Part shown: piece by piece, positions 50,875 through 60,581 of the stretch
How the letters are laid out: every line of letters begins with the position of its first letter
Position numbering within the stretch: the stretch's first letter is position 1
Source: Pseudomonas congelans
GTDB lineage: Bacteria; Pseudomonadota; Gammaproteobacteria; Pseudomonadales; Pseudomonadaceae
Direction of reading: 5' to 3'
DNA length: 64,000 nt
NCBI RefSeq assembly: GCF_900103225.1
Contig: NZ_FNJH01000001.1
Coordinates: forward strand, 1 to 64,000
Position numbers and translations under genes: made by a program
Notes under the pieces: generated by a model
The model's input: only the letters and a program-made list of their open reading frames with translations
Database searches by the model: none
Told to the model about the DNA's origin: nothing

Positions 50875-51420
50875 ATGACCGATACAGATATCAGCGCTTC
50901 GAAAACCATGACTGAAGACGAAGCCGCCGAGTTCGCCGAGCAGGTATTCGATGTGGCTCGCCAGGGAAATGCAGTCATGCTGGAGCGCCTGCTTGAAAAG
51001 GGTCTGCCTGCAGATCTGCGCAACCATAAGGGCGATACGCTGCTGATGCTGGCCAGCTATCACTGCCACGCAGATGCCGTCCGTGTGCTGCTGAATCACA
51101 AGGCTGATCCTGAAATCCGCAACGATAATGGCCAGAGCCCCATTGCCGGCGCAGCGTTCAAGGGCGATCTGGCGGTGGTCAGGTTGCTGGTCGAGGCAGG
51201 TGCCGATATAGACGGTGCCTCTGCCGACGGCCGTACCGCATTGATGATGGCGGCGATGTTCAACCGCAACGAAATAGTCGACTACCTGATCAGTCAGGGC
51301 GCGGACCCGCATGCCACTGATGCCAAGGGCATCACTGCACTGGGCGCTGCTCAGGCAATGGGCGCGACCGTCACCATCGAACAGTTGACCAAAATGGGCG
51401 TGCAGCCTGCCCGGTCCTGA
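50875..51420 (+). CDS. Ankyrin repeat protein
   Basis: A 181-residue protein with a charged N-terminal helix and at least four ankyrin repeats between about 35 and 175: KGDTLLMLASYHCHADAVRV, NGQSPIAGAAFKGDLAVVRL, DGRTALMMAAMFNRNEIVDY and KGITALGAAQAMGATVTIEQ. No signal peptide is seen, so it is probably cytosolic. Such repeats mediate protein contact; the partner is unknown. AAGGAG precedes the ATG and a strong terminator follows. Confidence 0.9.
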   Translation: MTDTDISASKTMTEDEAAEFAEQVFDVARQGNAVMLERLLEKGLPADLRNHKGDTLLMLASYHCHADAVRVLLNHKADPEIRNDNGQSPIAGAAFKGDLAVVRLLVEAGADIDGASADGRTALMMAAMFNRNEIVDYLISQGADPHATDAKGITALGAAQAMGATVTIEQLTKMGVQPARS

Positions 51421-51454
51421 TACCGAGTGGATTGACAGCAAGGCATGAACACAT

Positions 51455-51497
51455 AGAGGCGCGATGGATTTACCGTTATCCTTCGCGCCTCTTTTTT
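51455..51497 (+). terminator. Terminator after the ankyrin gene
   Basis: GAGGCGCGA (51456-51464) pairs with TCGCGCCTC (51483-51491) and TTTTTT follows. Confidence 0.88.
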
Positions 51498-51519
51498 GCC
51501 CGCTATCAGGATCGCCACC

Positions 51520-52038
51520 ATGAAAGACTCACTGGTCGAATTAATCAGCAAAGTCAGCTCCGGCTGCATGGGCGACGATGAAATCGTGCATATCGCCGAT
51601 GAAGCCGCGCAGGCGTATGCCGATCCGCAGGCATTTCTGGCGGCCAACCCTGATATCAACTACGACGATACATTCCCGATCCCGCTGGGCGAATGGGTAG
51701 TAGTGGGCAGTCTGCCGGAAACCGTGCTGTTCCAGGCCGACAGCTACATGGACCTGTTCGAGCAGATCGTTCAGTCGTTTGGCAAGGACGTGACCTTCAA
51801 CATCAAGCCCAAACAACTGGCCAAGGTAGAACCGCTGGTCGCGCTCAATCGCATTCAGATTCAGTTGAGCAGCATGAACAAGGACATGGGCGGCTATGTG
51901 CTGATGAACTTCAGCCAGCCACTGGATGACGAGCTGCAAACGGTGCTGGTCTATGGCCGTGACGAAGCTCGCGTACTTGAGCTGGCGGCATCGGCCGGCA
52001 TCCATGCCGCACCCGCACTGCAGGCACTGCGCGGTTAA
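51520..52038 (+). CDS. Uncharacterised protein
   Basis: A 172-residue cytosolic protein that I do not recognise. It starts MKDSLVELISKVSSGCMGDD and has regions such as FPIPLGEWVVVGSLPETVLF and NIKPKQLAKVEPLVALNRIQ; overall acidic. AGGA stands 8 bases ahead of the ATG. Its stop overlaps the convergent ZIP gene stop by 4 bases (shared TTAA). No obvious operon partner. Confidence 0.75.
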   Translation: MKDSLVELISKVSSGCMGDDEIVHIADEAAQAYADPQAFLAANPDINYDDTFPIPLGEWVVVGSLPETVLFQADSYMDLFEQIVQSFGKDVTFNIKPKQLAKVEPLVALNRIQIQLSSMNKDMGGYVLMNFSQPLDDELQTVLVYGRDEARVLELAASAGIHAAPALQALRG

Positions 52039-52961
52039 CCCAGCGCCGTATCGAGAAACATCATTACCGCAAAGCCGCCCATCAGGCCCAGGGTTGCCGA
52101 GGTCTGATGGCCATTGCGGTGGGTTTCCGGGATGACTTCATGGGATACCACGAAGATCATCGCGCCTGCCGCCAGCCCCATGCTCAGCGGGTAGGCGATG
52201 GCAAAGCCGCTGGAGATGCCCAAGCCCACCAGTGAGCCCAGTGGCTCCATGAGGCCGGAACCGATCGCCACCAGCATTGCCTTGAAGGCCGACAGGCCGG
52301 TCGCGCGCAGGGCCAGCGCGATGGCCAGACCTTCGGGAATGTCCTGAATGGCGATGGCCGTGGTCAATGGCAGACCGACATTCATGTCGCCGCTGGCGAA
52401 ACTGACGCCAATCGCCATGCCCTCAGGCAGGTTATGCAGGGTGATCGCCAGCACAAACAGCCAGACCCGACTGATTCGGTCCGAATGAGGCCCCTGGCGG
52501 CCTACGCTTTCATGTTCGTGAGGGGTGAACCTGTCCAGCCCCAGCATCAGCAGCACACCCAGCCCGAGACCGGCAACAACCGTCGCAGCTGCCCACGGGC
52601 CGCTGTCGGTAATGTCCCGGGCGGCTTCCAGGCCTGGAAGAATCAGCGAGAACGAGCTGGCCGCCAGCATCATCCCCGCGGCAAACCCGAGCATGATGTC
52701 CTGAGCGCGTTGCGAAACATTGCGCAGGGCAACCGCCATCACCGCGCCTAGCGCCGTCGCCAGAAAACCAGCGATACCGCCCAGCAGGGCGTGATTGAAG
52801 TTGACCTGACTGGTGCCGTAGAAGGCGTTGTAAAGACTGATGCCACCGAGGCCGACGACGATCAGCAGGGCGAGGGCGAAGCCCAGGCTCACCAGCGGGC
52901 TGCCCTGAAGCTGGTTTAACCAGTTCGCCCAAGGCGTTCGGGATTGTGCGGGCGTAGGCAT
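52035..52961 (-). CDS. ZIP family metal transporter
   Basis: A 308-residue inner-membrane divalent cation importer with about eight helices. The two metal-binding motifs of the ZIP family are clear: LHNLPEGMAIGVSFASGD (about 178-195) and IQDIPEGLAIALALRATG. A short histidine-containing loop (FTPHEHESVGRQGPHSDR) lies between helices 3 and 4. Zinc is the likely substrate. AAGGTAG precedes the ATG at 52961. Metal regulation is not visible. Confidence 0.92.
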   Translation of the reverse strand: MPTPAQSRTPWANWLNQLQGSPLVSLGFALALLIVVGLGGISLYNAFYGTSQVNFNHALLGGIAGFLATALGAVMAVALRNVSQRAQDIMLGFAAGMMLAASSFSLILPGLEAARDITDSGPWAAATVVAGLGLGVLLMLGLDRFTPHEHESVGRQGPHSDRISRVWLFVLAITLHNLPEGMAIGVSFASGDMNVGLPLTTAIAIQDIPEGLAIALALRATGLSAFKAMLVAIGSGLMEPLGSLVGLGISSGFAIAYPLSMGLAAGAMIFVVSHEVIPETHRNGHQTSATLGLMGGFAVMMFLDTALG

Positions 52962-53115
52962 TAATAGAGCTACCTTTGTAAAGAGGGGAGACGATAGTGA
53001 CTGAAATGCAAAGTCGACCCCGCTTGGGAGCCCGAGAATATAAGGTTGGTTCAACGGAACCCCCGAACGGCGCTACTATCCTAGGAGGGTAAGCATTCAT
53101 TTTAGGGGCAACACC

Positions 53116-53307
53116 ATGGGTTCTAGCTTCAACGGCCTGGTCGGCTTGATCATTCTGGCGCTCGATATCTGGGCCATCATCAACGTATTGAAAAGCGGTG
53201 CCGAAACTGGCAAGAAAATCCTCTGGGTATTGCTGATCGTACTGCTTCCTGTGGTGGGCCTTATCATCTGGGCAATCCTGGGGCCGCGTGGCAACGTACG
53301 CATGTGA
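53116..53307 (+). CDS. Small membrane protein, phospholipase-D-nuclease N-terminal-like
   Basis: A 63-residue protein of two hydrophobic stretches: FNGLVGLIILALDIWAIINV (about 5-24) and KILWVLLIVLLPVVGLIIWA (about 34-53), joined by LKSGAETGKK and closed by LGPRG. This is the pattern of the PLDc_N family of short membrane proteins; the function is unknown. AGGGG precedes the ATG. A terminator follows. Confidence 0.85.
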   Translation: MGSSFNGLVGLIILALDIWAIINVLKSGAETGKKILWVLLIVLLPVVGLIIWAILGPRGNVRM

Positions 53308-53329
53308 TACGTCCACACGCTGGGCAAAC

Positions 53330-53363
53330 AACGCTTGATTACCCTGGGTAATCAGGCGTTTTT
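53330..53363 (+). terminator. Terminator after the 63-residue membrane protein gene
   Basis: ACGCtTGATTACCC pairs with GGGTAATCAgGCGT; TTTTT follows (53359-53363). Confidence 0.85.
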
Positions 53364-53418
53364 CGTTTCATGCACAGGGCACTGGCAGCAGCGGTGACGC
53401 ACTGAACTGCCATAGAGG

Positions 53419-53448
53419 TTCGACCTGTCATGTTCCTCGACGTAGAAT
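53419..53448 (+). promoter_or_regulatory. Sigma-70 type promoter for speE
   Basis: TTCGAC (53419-53424), 18-base spacer, TAGAAT (53443-53448). It is 61 bases before the speE ATG. Confidence 0.55.
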
Positions 53449-53508
53449 GCGCGCCTTTGTTGTGGGCGGTCGGCCGTCCTGTCATCAGTACCCAGCGGGA
53501 GCTTACCC

Positions 53509-54369
<861 letters not shown>

Positions 54370-54633
54370 TGAGCCGGTCCGGCTTCTCGGAGCCGGATTT
54401 TCTCGAGCGTCGCCTGCAAGGCTTTATAAGCGCGTAATTCGCGACAGAAATTTCACACGTTCTGTCACAAAATTGCGCGCGAAGCTGAACAGGCAAGCGT
54501 CTTCATCGGCTGACCTGGCCCCTGGCGACCCGCAATCAAGTAATATCTGCGCCCTGTCGCGCGCCGTCTCCCTCAAGAGGAGGGCGGCACTGCACTCTGA
54601 ACCTACCCCTGAATCCACCGGATCCTGACAACC

Positions 54634-56721
54634 ATGGCCAAAACGGACGCCCAGATTCATCGGCAAGCCCGCCTGCAAAACCCCACTGTCAAATCGCATC
54701 TGGCTTACATCCTGCTCAGCGGCTTCGCCCTGATGGTGATGTACACGCTTCTGCGTATCGGTCTGCTGGTCTACAACCGCGAGATGATTGGCGACACGCC
54801 AGCCTCGACGTTCCTTGAAGCACTGTTCAACGGCACGCGCTTCGACCTGCGCCTGACCATGTACCTGCTCATTCCGCTGGTGCTGTCGCTGTTCAGCGCA
54901 CGCGCCATGGCGGCACGCGGGTTCTTCCGTTTCTGGCTGACTCTGGTCGGCAGCATCACGCTGTTCTTCGGCCTGATGGAAATGGACTTCTACCGTGAGT
55001 TTCACCAGCGCCTGAACGGCCTGGTGTTTCAATACGTCAAGGAAGACCCGAAGACTGTTCTGAGCATGCTCTGGTACGGTTTTCCGGTGGTCCGCTACCT
55101 GCTGGCATGGGCAGTGGTGACCTGGCTGCTGAGCCTGGTGTTCAAGGGCATTGACCGTGCAACCCGTCCACGTGTCGCTGCAAAAACCAGCCCGGAGGCT
55201 ACTCGCTCCGTTGCGCCGTGGTATGTGCGCGCCGGTGTGTTCGTTCTGGTATTACTGGTCATGGTGGTCTGCATCCGTGGCACTCTGCGTCAGGGCCCGC
55301 CGCTGCGCTGGGGCGACGCTTACACCACCGAGTCCAATTTCGCCAACCAGTTGGGCCTGAACGGCACACTGACGCTGATCACTGCGGCCAAGAGCCGTAT
55401 GTCCGAAGACCGCGACAACATCTGGAAAGCCACGCTGCCACAGGCCGAGGCCCAGCAGACGGTGCGCGACATGCTGCTGACGCCGAACGACAAGCTGGTC
55501 GAACCGGATATCGCGGCTGTGCGTCGCGATTTCACGCCGCCGGCAGAGAACACCTTGCCGATCCGCAACGTGGTCGTGATCCTGATGGAAAGCTTCGCCG
55601 GTCACTCGGTGGGCGCCTTGGGCAACGATGCCAACATCACGCCGTACTTCGACAAGTTGTCCAAGGAAGGCCTGTTGTTCGATCACTTCTTCTCCAACGG
55701 TACTCACACCCACCAGGGTATGTTCGCCACCATGGCGTGCTTCCCGAACCTGCCGGGCTTCGAGTACCTGATGCAGACGCCGGAAGGCAGCCACAAGCTG
55801 TCGGGTCTTCCGCAGTTGCTGAGTACGGGTCGCAACTACGATGATGTCTACGTCTATAACGGCAACTTTGCCTGGGACAACCAGTCGGGTTTCTTCAGCA
55901 ACCAGGGCATGACCAACTTCGTCGGTCGTGAAGACTTCGTCAATCCGGTGTTCTCCGATCCGACCTGGGGCGTTTCCGACCAGGACATGTTCGACCGTGG
56001 CGCGCAGGAGCTCAAGGCCCGTCAGGACGGCAAGCCGTTCTATGCCTTGCTGCAAACCCTGTCCAACCACACGCCGTATGCGCTGCCAGATCCTTTGCCG
56101 GTCGAGCGTGTGACCGGGCACGGCTCGCTGGACGAGCATTTGACCGCCATGCGTTATGCCGATTGGGCGCTGGGCCAGTTCTTCGAGAAGGCCAAAAAAG
56201 AGCCTTACTTCAAGAACACTCTGTTCGTGGTGCTGGGCGACCATGGCTTCGGTAACGACAAGCAGCTGACTGAAATGGACCTGGGCCGTTTCAACGTGCC
56301 TCTGCTGCTGATCGGCCCTGGTGTGCAGGAGAAGTTCGGTCAGCGCAGCAGCATCGTGGGTACGCAGGTCGACGTGGTGCCGACCATCATGGGTCGTCTG
56401 GGTGGCCTGAACCGCAACCAGTGCTGGGGCCGCGATCTGCTGAACCTGCCTGAGGGTGACAAGGGCTTCGGTGTGATCAAGCCATCGGGCAGTGAGCAGG
56501 TGGTCGCTATCATCAGCGGTAACCGTATCCTGATCGAACCGACCGAGATGCCTGCCAAGCTGTTGACCTACACCCTCGGCGCCAAGCCGCATGCCGAAGA
56601 AGTGCCTGATGCGCCCGACACGCAGGAGCTCAAGCGCAAGCTGGAAAGCTTCCTGCAGACGGCTACCAAGAGCCTTCTGGACAACACGGCCGGTGTAGAG
56701 GCCAGCAAGAACCGCAACTGA
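54634..56721 (+). CDS. LTA-synthase-family membrane sulfatase/phosphotransferase
   Basis: A 695-residue inner-membrane enzyme. The N-terminus has five membrane helices (to about residue 215), and the large periplasmic domain is of the alkaline phosphatase/sulfatase fold: VVVILMESFAGHSVGALG, the nucleophile threonine region FSNGTHTHQGMFATMACFPN, and the C-terminal metal site FVVLGDHGFGN. It is the family of lipoteichoic acid synthase and OpgB-like phosphoglycerol transferases; in a gram-negative it probably decorates periplasmic glucans or outer-membrane lipids. A terminator follows. Confidence 0.9.
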   Translation: MAKTDAQIHRQARLQNPTVKSHLAYILLSGFALMVMYTLLRIGLLVYNREMIGDTPASTFLEALFNGTRFDLRLTMYLLIPLVLSLFSARAMAARGFFRFWLTLVGSITLFFGLMEMDFYREFHQRLNGLVFQYVKEDPKTVLSMLWYGFPVVRYLLAWAVVTWLLSLVFKGIDRATRPRVAAKTSPEATRSVAPWYVRAGVFVLVLLVMVVCIRGTLRQGPPLRWGDAYTTESNFANQLGLNGTLTLITAAKSRMSEDRDNIWKATLPQAEAQQTVRDMLLTPNDKLVEPDIAAVRRDFTPPAENTLPIRNVVVILMESFAGHSVGALGNDANITPYFDKLSKEGLLFDHFFSNGTHTHQGMFATMACFPNLPGFEYLMQTPEGSHKLSGLPQLLSTGRNYDDVYVYNGNFAWDNQSGFFSNQGMTNFVGREDFVNPVFSDPTWGVSDQDMFDRGAQELKARQDGKPFYALLQTLSNHTPYALPDPLPVERVTGHGSLDEHLTAMRYADWALGQFFEKAKKEPYFKNTLFVVLGDHGFGNDKQLTEMDLGRFNVPLLLIGPGVQEKFGQRSSIVGTQVDVVPTIMGRLGGLNRNQCWGRDLLNLPEGDKGFGVIKPSGSEQVVAIISGNRILIEPTEMPAKLLTYTLGAKPHAEEVPDAPDTQELKRKLESFLQTATKSLLDNTAGVEASKNRN

Positions 56722-56773
56722 TGACGACTGACTCGTCCGGCTGACCGGCGAGCCGGATCAGTCAAGCGACAAG

Positions 56774-56808
56774 GGCCCTCGGCATTGACTGCGAGGGTCT
56801 TTTTTTTT
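56774..56808 (+). terminator. Terminator after the LTA-synthase-like gene
   Basis: GGCCCTCG pairs with CGAGGGTC (one G-U pair) across GCATTGACTG; nine U follow. Confidence 0.85.
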
Positions 56809-56912
56809 GCCCGGCATGGCTGGCTCTTCGGCGTAATTGGTTGAACGAATACGCGGGCCAAAAGGTCCAGATTACATAAGCCAGAGTGCCTGGCTTCGTA
56901 CGGGAGGCATTG

Positions 56913-57149
56913 ATGAAACAGTGGGCCATTTTGTATCTGGACAAGGATGGTGTGCAGCAACGCCGCGAGGCTGGTTTTGATGAGCGTCCCAGCGAGGAGG
57001 AGGCCGCGCGCTTCCTGCGCAAGGACCTTTACCCGGTCACCGACGAGCTGAATCTGAATGATCTTGATGGGCGCACCGAGGAGCCTACCGTGAAGACGCT
57101 CAAGGACCATAACAGTGTGCGGATCATTTCCATTACAGAAGTCGCCTGA
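56913..57149 (+). CDS. Small uncharacterised protein
   Basis: A 78-residue protein, MKQWAILYLDKDGVQQRREA at the start, that I do not recognise. It is charged, with EEEAARFLRKDLYPVTDELN in the middle and SVRIISITEVA at the end, and has no signal or membrane segment. GGGAGG stands 9 bases ahead of ATG 56913. rraB is 247 bases downstream on the same strand. Confidence 0.72.
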   Translation: MKQWAILYLDKDGVQQRREAGFDERPSEEEAARFLRKDLYPVTDELNLNDLDGRTEEPTVKTLKDHNSVRIISITEVA

Positions 57150-57396
57150 TCTGCGCTGATCAAAAACCTTTTCGTGGCAACCACTTGGCATCCGGCCCAC
57201 GATGGGGCTACTCTGCAGATGAGGCTGTTCAGGCAGCCTCTGACATCTCGATACCCGACCGGTGCCAAGCCTGGTCCGGTCAGCTACATGCTTGATTCCC
57301 CGCGTCGGATTATCTGTCGTGAGGTGGCCTCCGAGGACTCGGCGGTCGCTCTGGAAGAGTTGAAACTCTATCTATCGTTGCATAGGAGGACGTTTC

Positions 57397-57738
57397 ATGA
57401 GCACAGCCTATCAAGAGGACATCAGCAGTAACGTACTGCGCCGCATGAAGGAAGGCGGTTTTGATTTCGCGCGAATCTATCCCATCGAGTTCTACGCCAT
57501 CTTCCCGGATGAGGAGCGGGCACGGCAGGCCGCAGAGCAATTTCGCGGCGAATCCCTCAACACCCAGGTAAACGTACGTGATGACGGCAATTGGCACCTG
57601 CAATTGAGCAAAGTCATGTACGCGACTTATGACGGCATTGGTGACTTCGAGCAGGACTTCCAGACGGTCATTTCACCTATGGACGGCGAAGTCGAGGGAT
57701 GGGGCGTTACTCAGGAGATCAGAAGACTGCACGCTTGA
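57397..57738 (+). CDS. rraB: Ribonuclease E inhibitor RraB
   Basis: A 113-residue cytosolic regulator of mRNA decay that binds RNase E in E. coli. MSTAYQEDISSNVLRRMKEG, FARIYPIEFYAIFPDEE and the acidic tail region DFEQDFQTVISPMDGEVEGW give the RraB domain. A strong AGGAGG lies before the ATG. Inhibition of RNase E is known for homologues, not shown here. Confidence 0.87.
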   Translation: MSTAYQEDISSNVLRRMKEGGFDFARIYPIEFYAIFPDEERARQAAEQFRGESLNTQVNVRDDGNWHLQLSKVMYATYDGIGDFEQDFQTVISPMDGEVEGWGVTQEIRRLHA

Positions 57739-58199
57739 TGGCTGCGGATTGTCAGGCAATACACTACCGGCTGATTCGGGATACGTTCCGGATCGGCCGG
57801 TTCTGTTTTCGCTGACCGTTCCTGAACGGTGGTCAAAAAAAAGCCACTCAAACGAGTGGCGCAAAGGGAAGTCTGTTTAAAATCCGCAAGCGTTTTTGGC
57901 ATGCTGGACAAAATATCGATTTGGGCAAAAGCGGCGTTTGGTGCCCTGTTTGCTCGGTTGCTGTGGAGTGTGGCGAACTAATGTCGTTGGCGGAAATCAA
58001 CTCTGACTATGCTGATCATAGATTTCACGGTTGAATGACGCTTCCGAATGAGGCGCGAAAGAATTGGCTTGGGCGTTTAGTGCACAGGAATGGTGCGTAG
58101 AGCGTCGAGTGTTTACCTAACCTTTTGAAATCAAAGCGTTTATGCCGGTGGCACGGGCTTTGCGATGGTCTTGGTGTCCATGGTGACAAGGAGTACGGC
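57739..58199. other. Gene-free stretch between rraB and the ATP-grasp operon
   Basis: 461 bases with no supportable protein gene. It holds a strong minus-strand terminator (57835-57860) with no gene before it, and presumably the promoter of the ATP-grasp operon at its right end. A 26-codon plus-strand frame at 57901 has no ribosome site. Confidence 0.6.
57835..57905 (-). ncRNA. Candidate small RNA on the minus strand
   Basis: The minus strand ends in GCCACTC-GTTT-GAGTGGC followed by eight U (57860-57835), a textbook Rho-independent terminator. No minus-strand gene lies between it and the plus-strand operon at 58200. A possible -10 (GATATT, 57920-57915) would start an RNA of about 70 bases from near 57905. 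The 5' end is an estimate and no known family was recognised. Confidence 0.4.
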
Positions 58200-59609
58200 A
58201 TGATCCGCACCTTTTATGACGAGATGTACGATGCGGGCGGCGTAGTCCGTCCGCACTATCGGGAGTTTGCCCGCTGGCTGGGCGATACGCCTCCCGAGCT
58301 TTTGGCTCAACGCAGGCGCGAAGCCGATCTGCTGTTTCACCGTGCCGGGATCACGTTCACGCTGTATGGTGATGAGCAGGGCACCGAGCGGCTTATCCCT
58401 TTCGACACCATCCCGCGCAGCATCCCGGCCAGCGAATGGCGGGTTGTCGAGCGCGGCTGCATTCAGCGCGTCAAGGCGCTGAACATGTTTCTGGCAGATC
58501 TGTATCACGACCAGCGGATTATCAAGGCCGGAATAATTCCCGCCGAACAGGTGCTGGCCAACGAGCAGTATCAGTTGGCAATGCAAGGCCTGAATCTGCA
58601 CCGCGATCTGTACTCGCACATTTCCGGCGTCGATCTGGTGCGCGACGGTGACGGCACCTATTACGTGCTGGAAGACAATCTGCGCACCCCGAGCGGCGTG
58701 AGCTACATGCTCGAAGACCGCAAGATGATGATGCGCCTGTTTCCGGAGCTGTTCTCCGCGCAGCGCATTGCACCGATCGACCACTACCCGAATCTGTTGC
58801 TCGACACGCTCAAGAGTTCCAGCCATCTGGACAACCCGAGTGTCGTGGTGCTGACGCCTGGCCGCTTCAACAGCGCCTTTTTCGAGCATGCGTTTCTGGC
58901 TCGCGAGATGGGCGTCGAACTGGTGGAAGGTGCCGACCTGTTTGTTCGCGATGACCGTGTGTTCATGCGCACCACTGACGGTCCGAAAGCCGTTGACGTG
59001 ATCTACCGTCGTCTCGATGACGCGTTTCTGGATCCGCTGGCCTTCAACCCCGATTCGATGCTGGGCGTCCCTGGGCTGCTGGCGGCCTATCGATCCGGCA
59101 ACGTGGTCCTGGCCAATGCCATCGGTACCGGTGTCGCGGATGACAAGTCGGTTTACCCCTACGTCACCGACATGATTCGCTTCTATCTGGATGAAGAGCC
59201 GATTCTCAAGAATGTGCCGACCTGGCAGTGCCGCAAGCCGGAAGAACTGTCGCATGTGCTGGCAAACCTCGGCGACCTTGTCGTCAAGGAAACCCAGGGC
59301 TCCGGTGGCTACGGCATGCTGGTCGGTCCCGCAGCGACCGCCGCCGAGATCGAAGCCTTCCGGGCGCGCCTCAAGGCCAAGCCGCACGCGTACATCGCCC
59401 AACCCACCTTGTGCCTGTCGACCTGTCCGACCTTTGTCGAGAACGGCATAGCCCCGCGACATATCGATTTGCGCCCGTTTGTTCTGTCCGGTCGTGAAAC
59501 CCGCGTTGTGCCTGGCGGGCTTACCCGAGTGGCCTTGCGTGAAGGTTCACTGGTGGTCAATTCGTCACAGGGTGGCGGAACCAAAGACACCTGGGTGGTC
59601 GAGGATTAA
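58200..59609 (+). CDS. Circularly permuted ATP-grasp protein
   Basis: A 469-residue cytosolic protein of the circularly permuted type 2 ATP-grasp family (once DUF404/DUF407). Visible are MIRTFYDEMYDAGGVVRPHY, a long middle with VLEDNLRTPSGVSYMLEDR, ATP-lid region VVKETQGSGGYGMLVGP (about 363-379) and HIDLRPFVLSGRETRVVPGG. ATP-grasp enzymes form carboxylate-amine bonds; what this one joins is unknown. AAGGAG precedes ATG 58200. First of three genes with alpha-E and transglutaminase-like proteins. Confidence 0.92.
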   Translation: MIRTFYDEMYDAGGVVRPHYREFARWLGDTPPELLAQRRREADLLFHRAGITFTLYGDEQGTERLIPFDTIPRSIPASEWRVVERGCIQRVKALNMFLADLYHDQRIIKAGIIPAEQVLANEQYQLAMQGLNLHRDLYSHISGVDLVRDGDGTYYVLEDNLRTPSGVSYMLEDRKMMMRLFPELFSAQRIAPIDHYPNLLLDTLKSSSHLDNPSVVVLTPGRFNSAFFEHAFLAREMGVELVEGADLFVRDDRVFMRTTDGPKAVDVIYRRLDDAFLDPLAFNPDSMLGVPGLLAAYRSGNVVLANAIGTGVADDKSVYPYVTDMIRFYLDEEPILKNVPTWQCRKPEELSHVLANLGDLVVKETQGSGGYGMLVGPAATAAEIEAFRARLKAKPHAYIAQPTLCLSTCPTFVENGIAPRHIDLRPFVLSGRETRVVPGGLTRVALREGSLVVNSSQGGGTKDTWVVED

Positions 59610-59621
59610 GGATGCCTGCCA

Positions 59622-60581
59622 ATGTTAAGTAGAACTGCCTCTGATCTTTTCTGGATGTCGCGTTACCTGGAGCGAGCGGAGAACCTCGCCCGAATGCTGG
59701 ACGTGAGCTATTCGCTGTCGCTGATGCCGCAGGACGGGCGGGGCGACGGGCTGGATGAAATAGCCATGCCGTTGCTGATCACCGGAACGCTGGAAACCTA
59801 TATCGAGCGTCATGGCGAGCTGCATGCCGAACGCATGCTGCATTTCTTTGCTCTGGACGCCACCAACCCGGCCAGTATCTACAGCTGCCTTGGCGCAGCA
59901 AGGGTCAGTGCGCATGCGGTGCGCGGGCGCATTACCGCGGACATGTGGGAGAACATCAATTCCACCTGGCTGGAGATTCGCGGTATCGCCCAACAGGGGC
60001 TGACCCGCTATGGCATGAGCCGCTTTTGCGAGTGGGTCAAGGAGCGTTCGCACCTGTTCCGTGGCGCCACCTACGGCACCATCATGCGCAACGACGCGTT
60101 CCGCTTCATCCGTCTGGGCACTTTCATCGAGCGCGCCGACAACACCATGCGCATGCTCGATGCCCGCTATGAAATGCTTGAATTGCGCGGGCCACAGGCC
60201 AATGCTGCGGCAGACAACTCGGCGGCCGGTTATTACCAGTGGAGCGCCTTGCTGCGCGCACTGTCCTCGTTCGAGGCTTACACTGAGGTCTATCGGGATG
60301 CGCCAGGCGCGCGTCAGGTTGCCGAGCTGTTGCTGCTGCGTGCCGACATTCCGCGCTCGCTACGCGCGTGTCTGGAAGAGATGGACGTCATTCTGGCCAG
60401 CCTGCCCGGCGTCAATGGTCGACCCGCACAGCGCATGGCTGCCGAGATGGACGCGAGATTGCGCTACACCAGCATCGACGAGATTCTGGATGAAGGCCTG
60501 CACGAGTGGTTGAACGAATTCATTCCGATGCTGGCCCAACTGGGTGATGCCATTCACACTTCGTACCTGGAGGCTGCATGA
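59622..60581 (+). CDS. Alpha-E domain protein
   Basis: A 319-residue all-helical cytosolic protein. MLSRTASDLFWMSRYLERAE and NLARMLDVSYSLSLMP open the family, and FIRLGTFIERADNTMRMLDA is its repeated second half. Function unknown; always found beside circularly permuted ATP-grasp proteins. It starts 13 bases after the ATP-grasp stop and overlaps the transglutaminase gene by 4 bases (ATGA). Confidence 0.92.
   Translation: MLSRTASDLFWMSRYLERAENLARMLDVSYSLSLMPQDGRGDGLDEIAMPLLITGTLETYIERHGELHAERMLHFFALDATNPASIYSCLGAARVSAHAVRGRITADMWENINSTWLEIRGIAQQGLTRYGMSRFCEWVKERSHLFRGATYGTIMRNDAFRFIRLGTFIERADNTMRMLDARYEMLELRGPQANAAADNSAAGYYQWSALLRALSSFEAYTEVYRDAPGARQVAELLLLRADIPRSLRACLEEMDVILASLPGVNGRPAQRMAAEMDARLRYTSIDEILDEGLHEWLNEFIPMLAQLGDAIHTSYLEAA

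Noticed and set aside
57901..57981. 26-codon plus-strand frame in the gene-free stretch after rraB
   Set aside because: No ribosome site, and it lies over the candidate minus-strand RNA; too weak to call.
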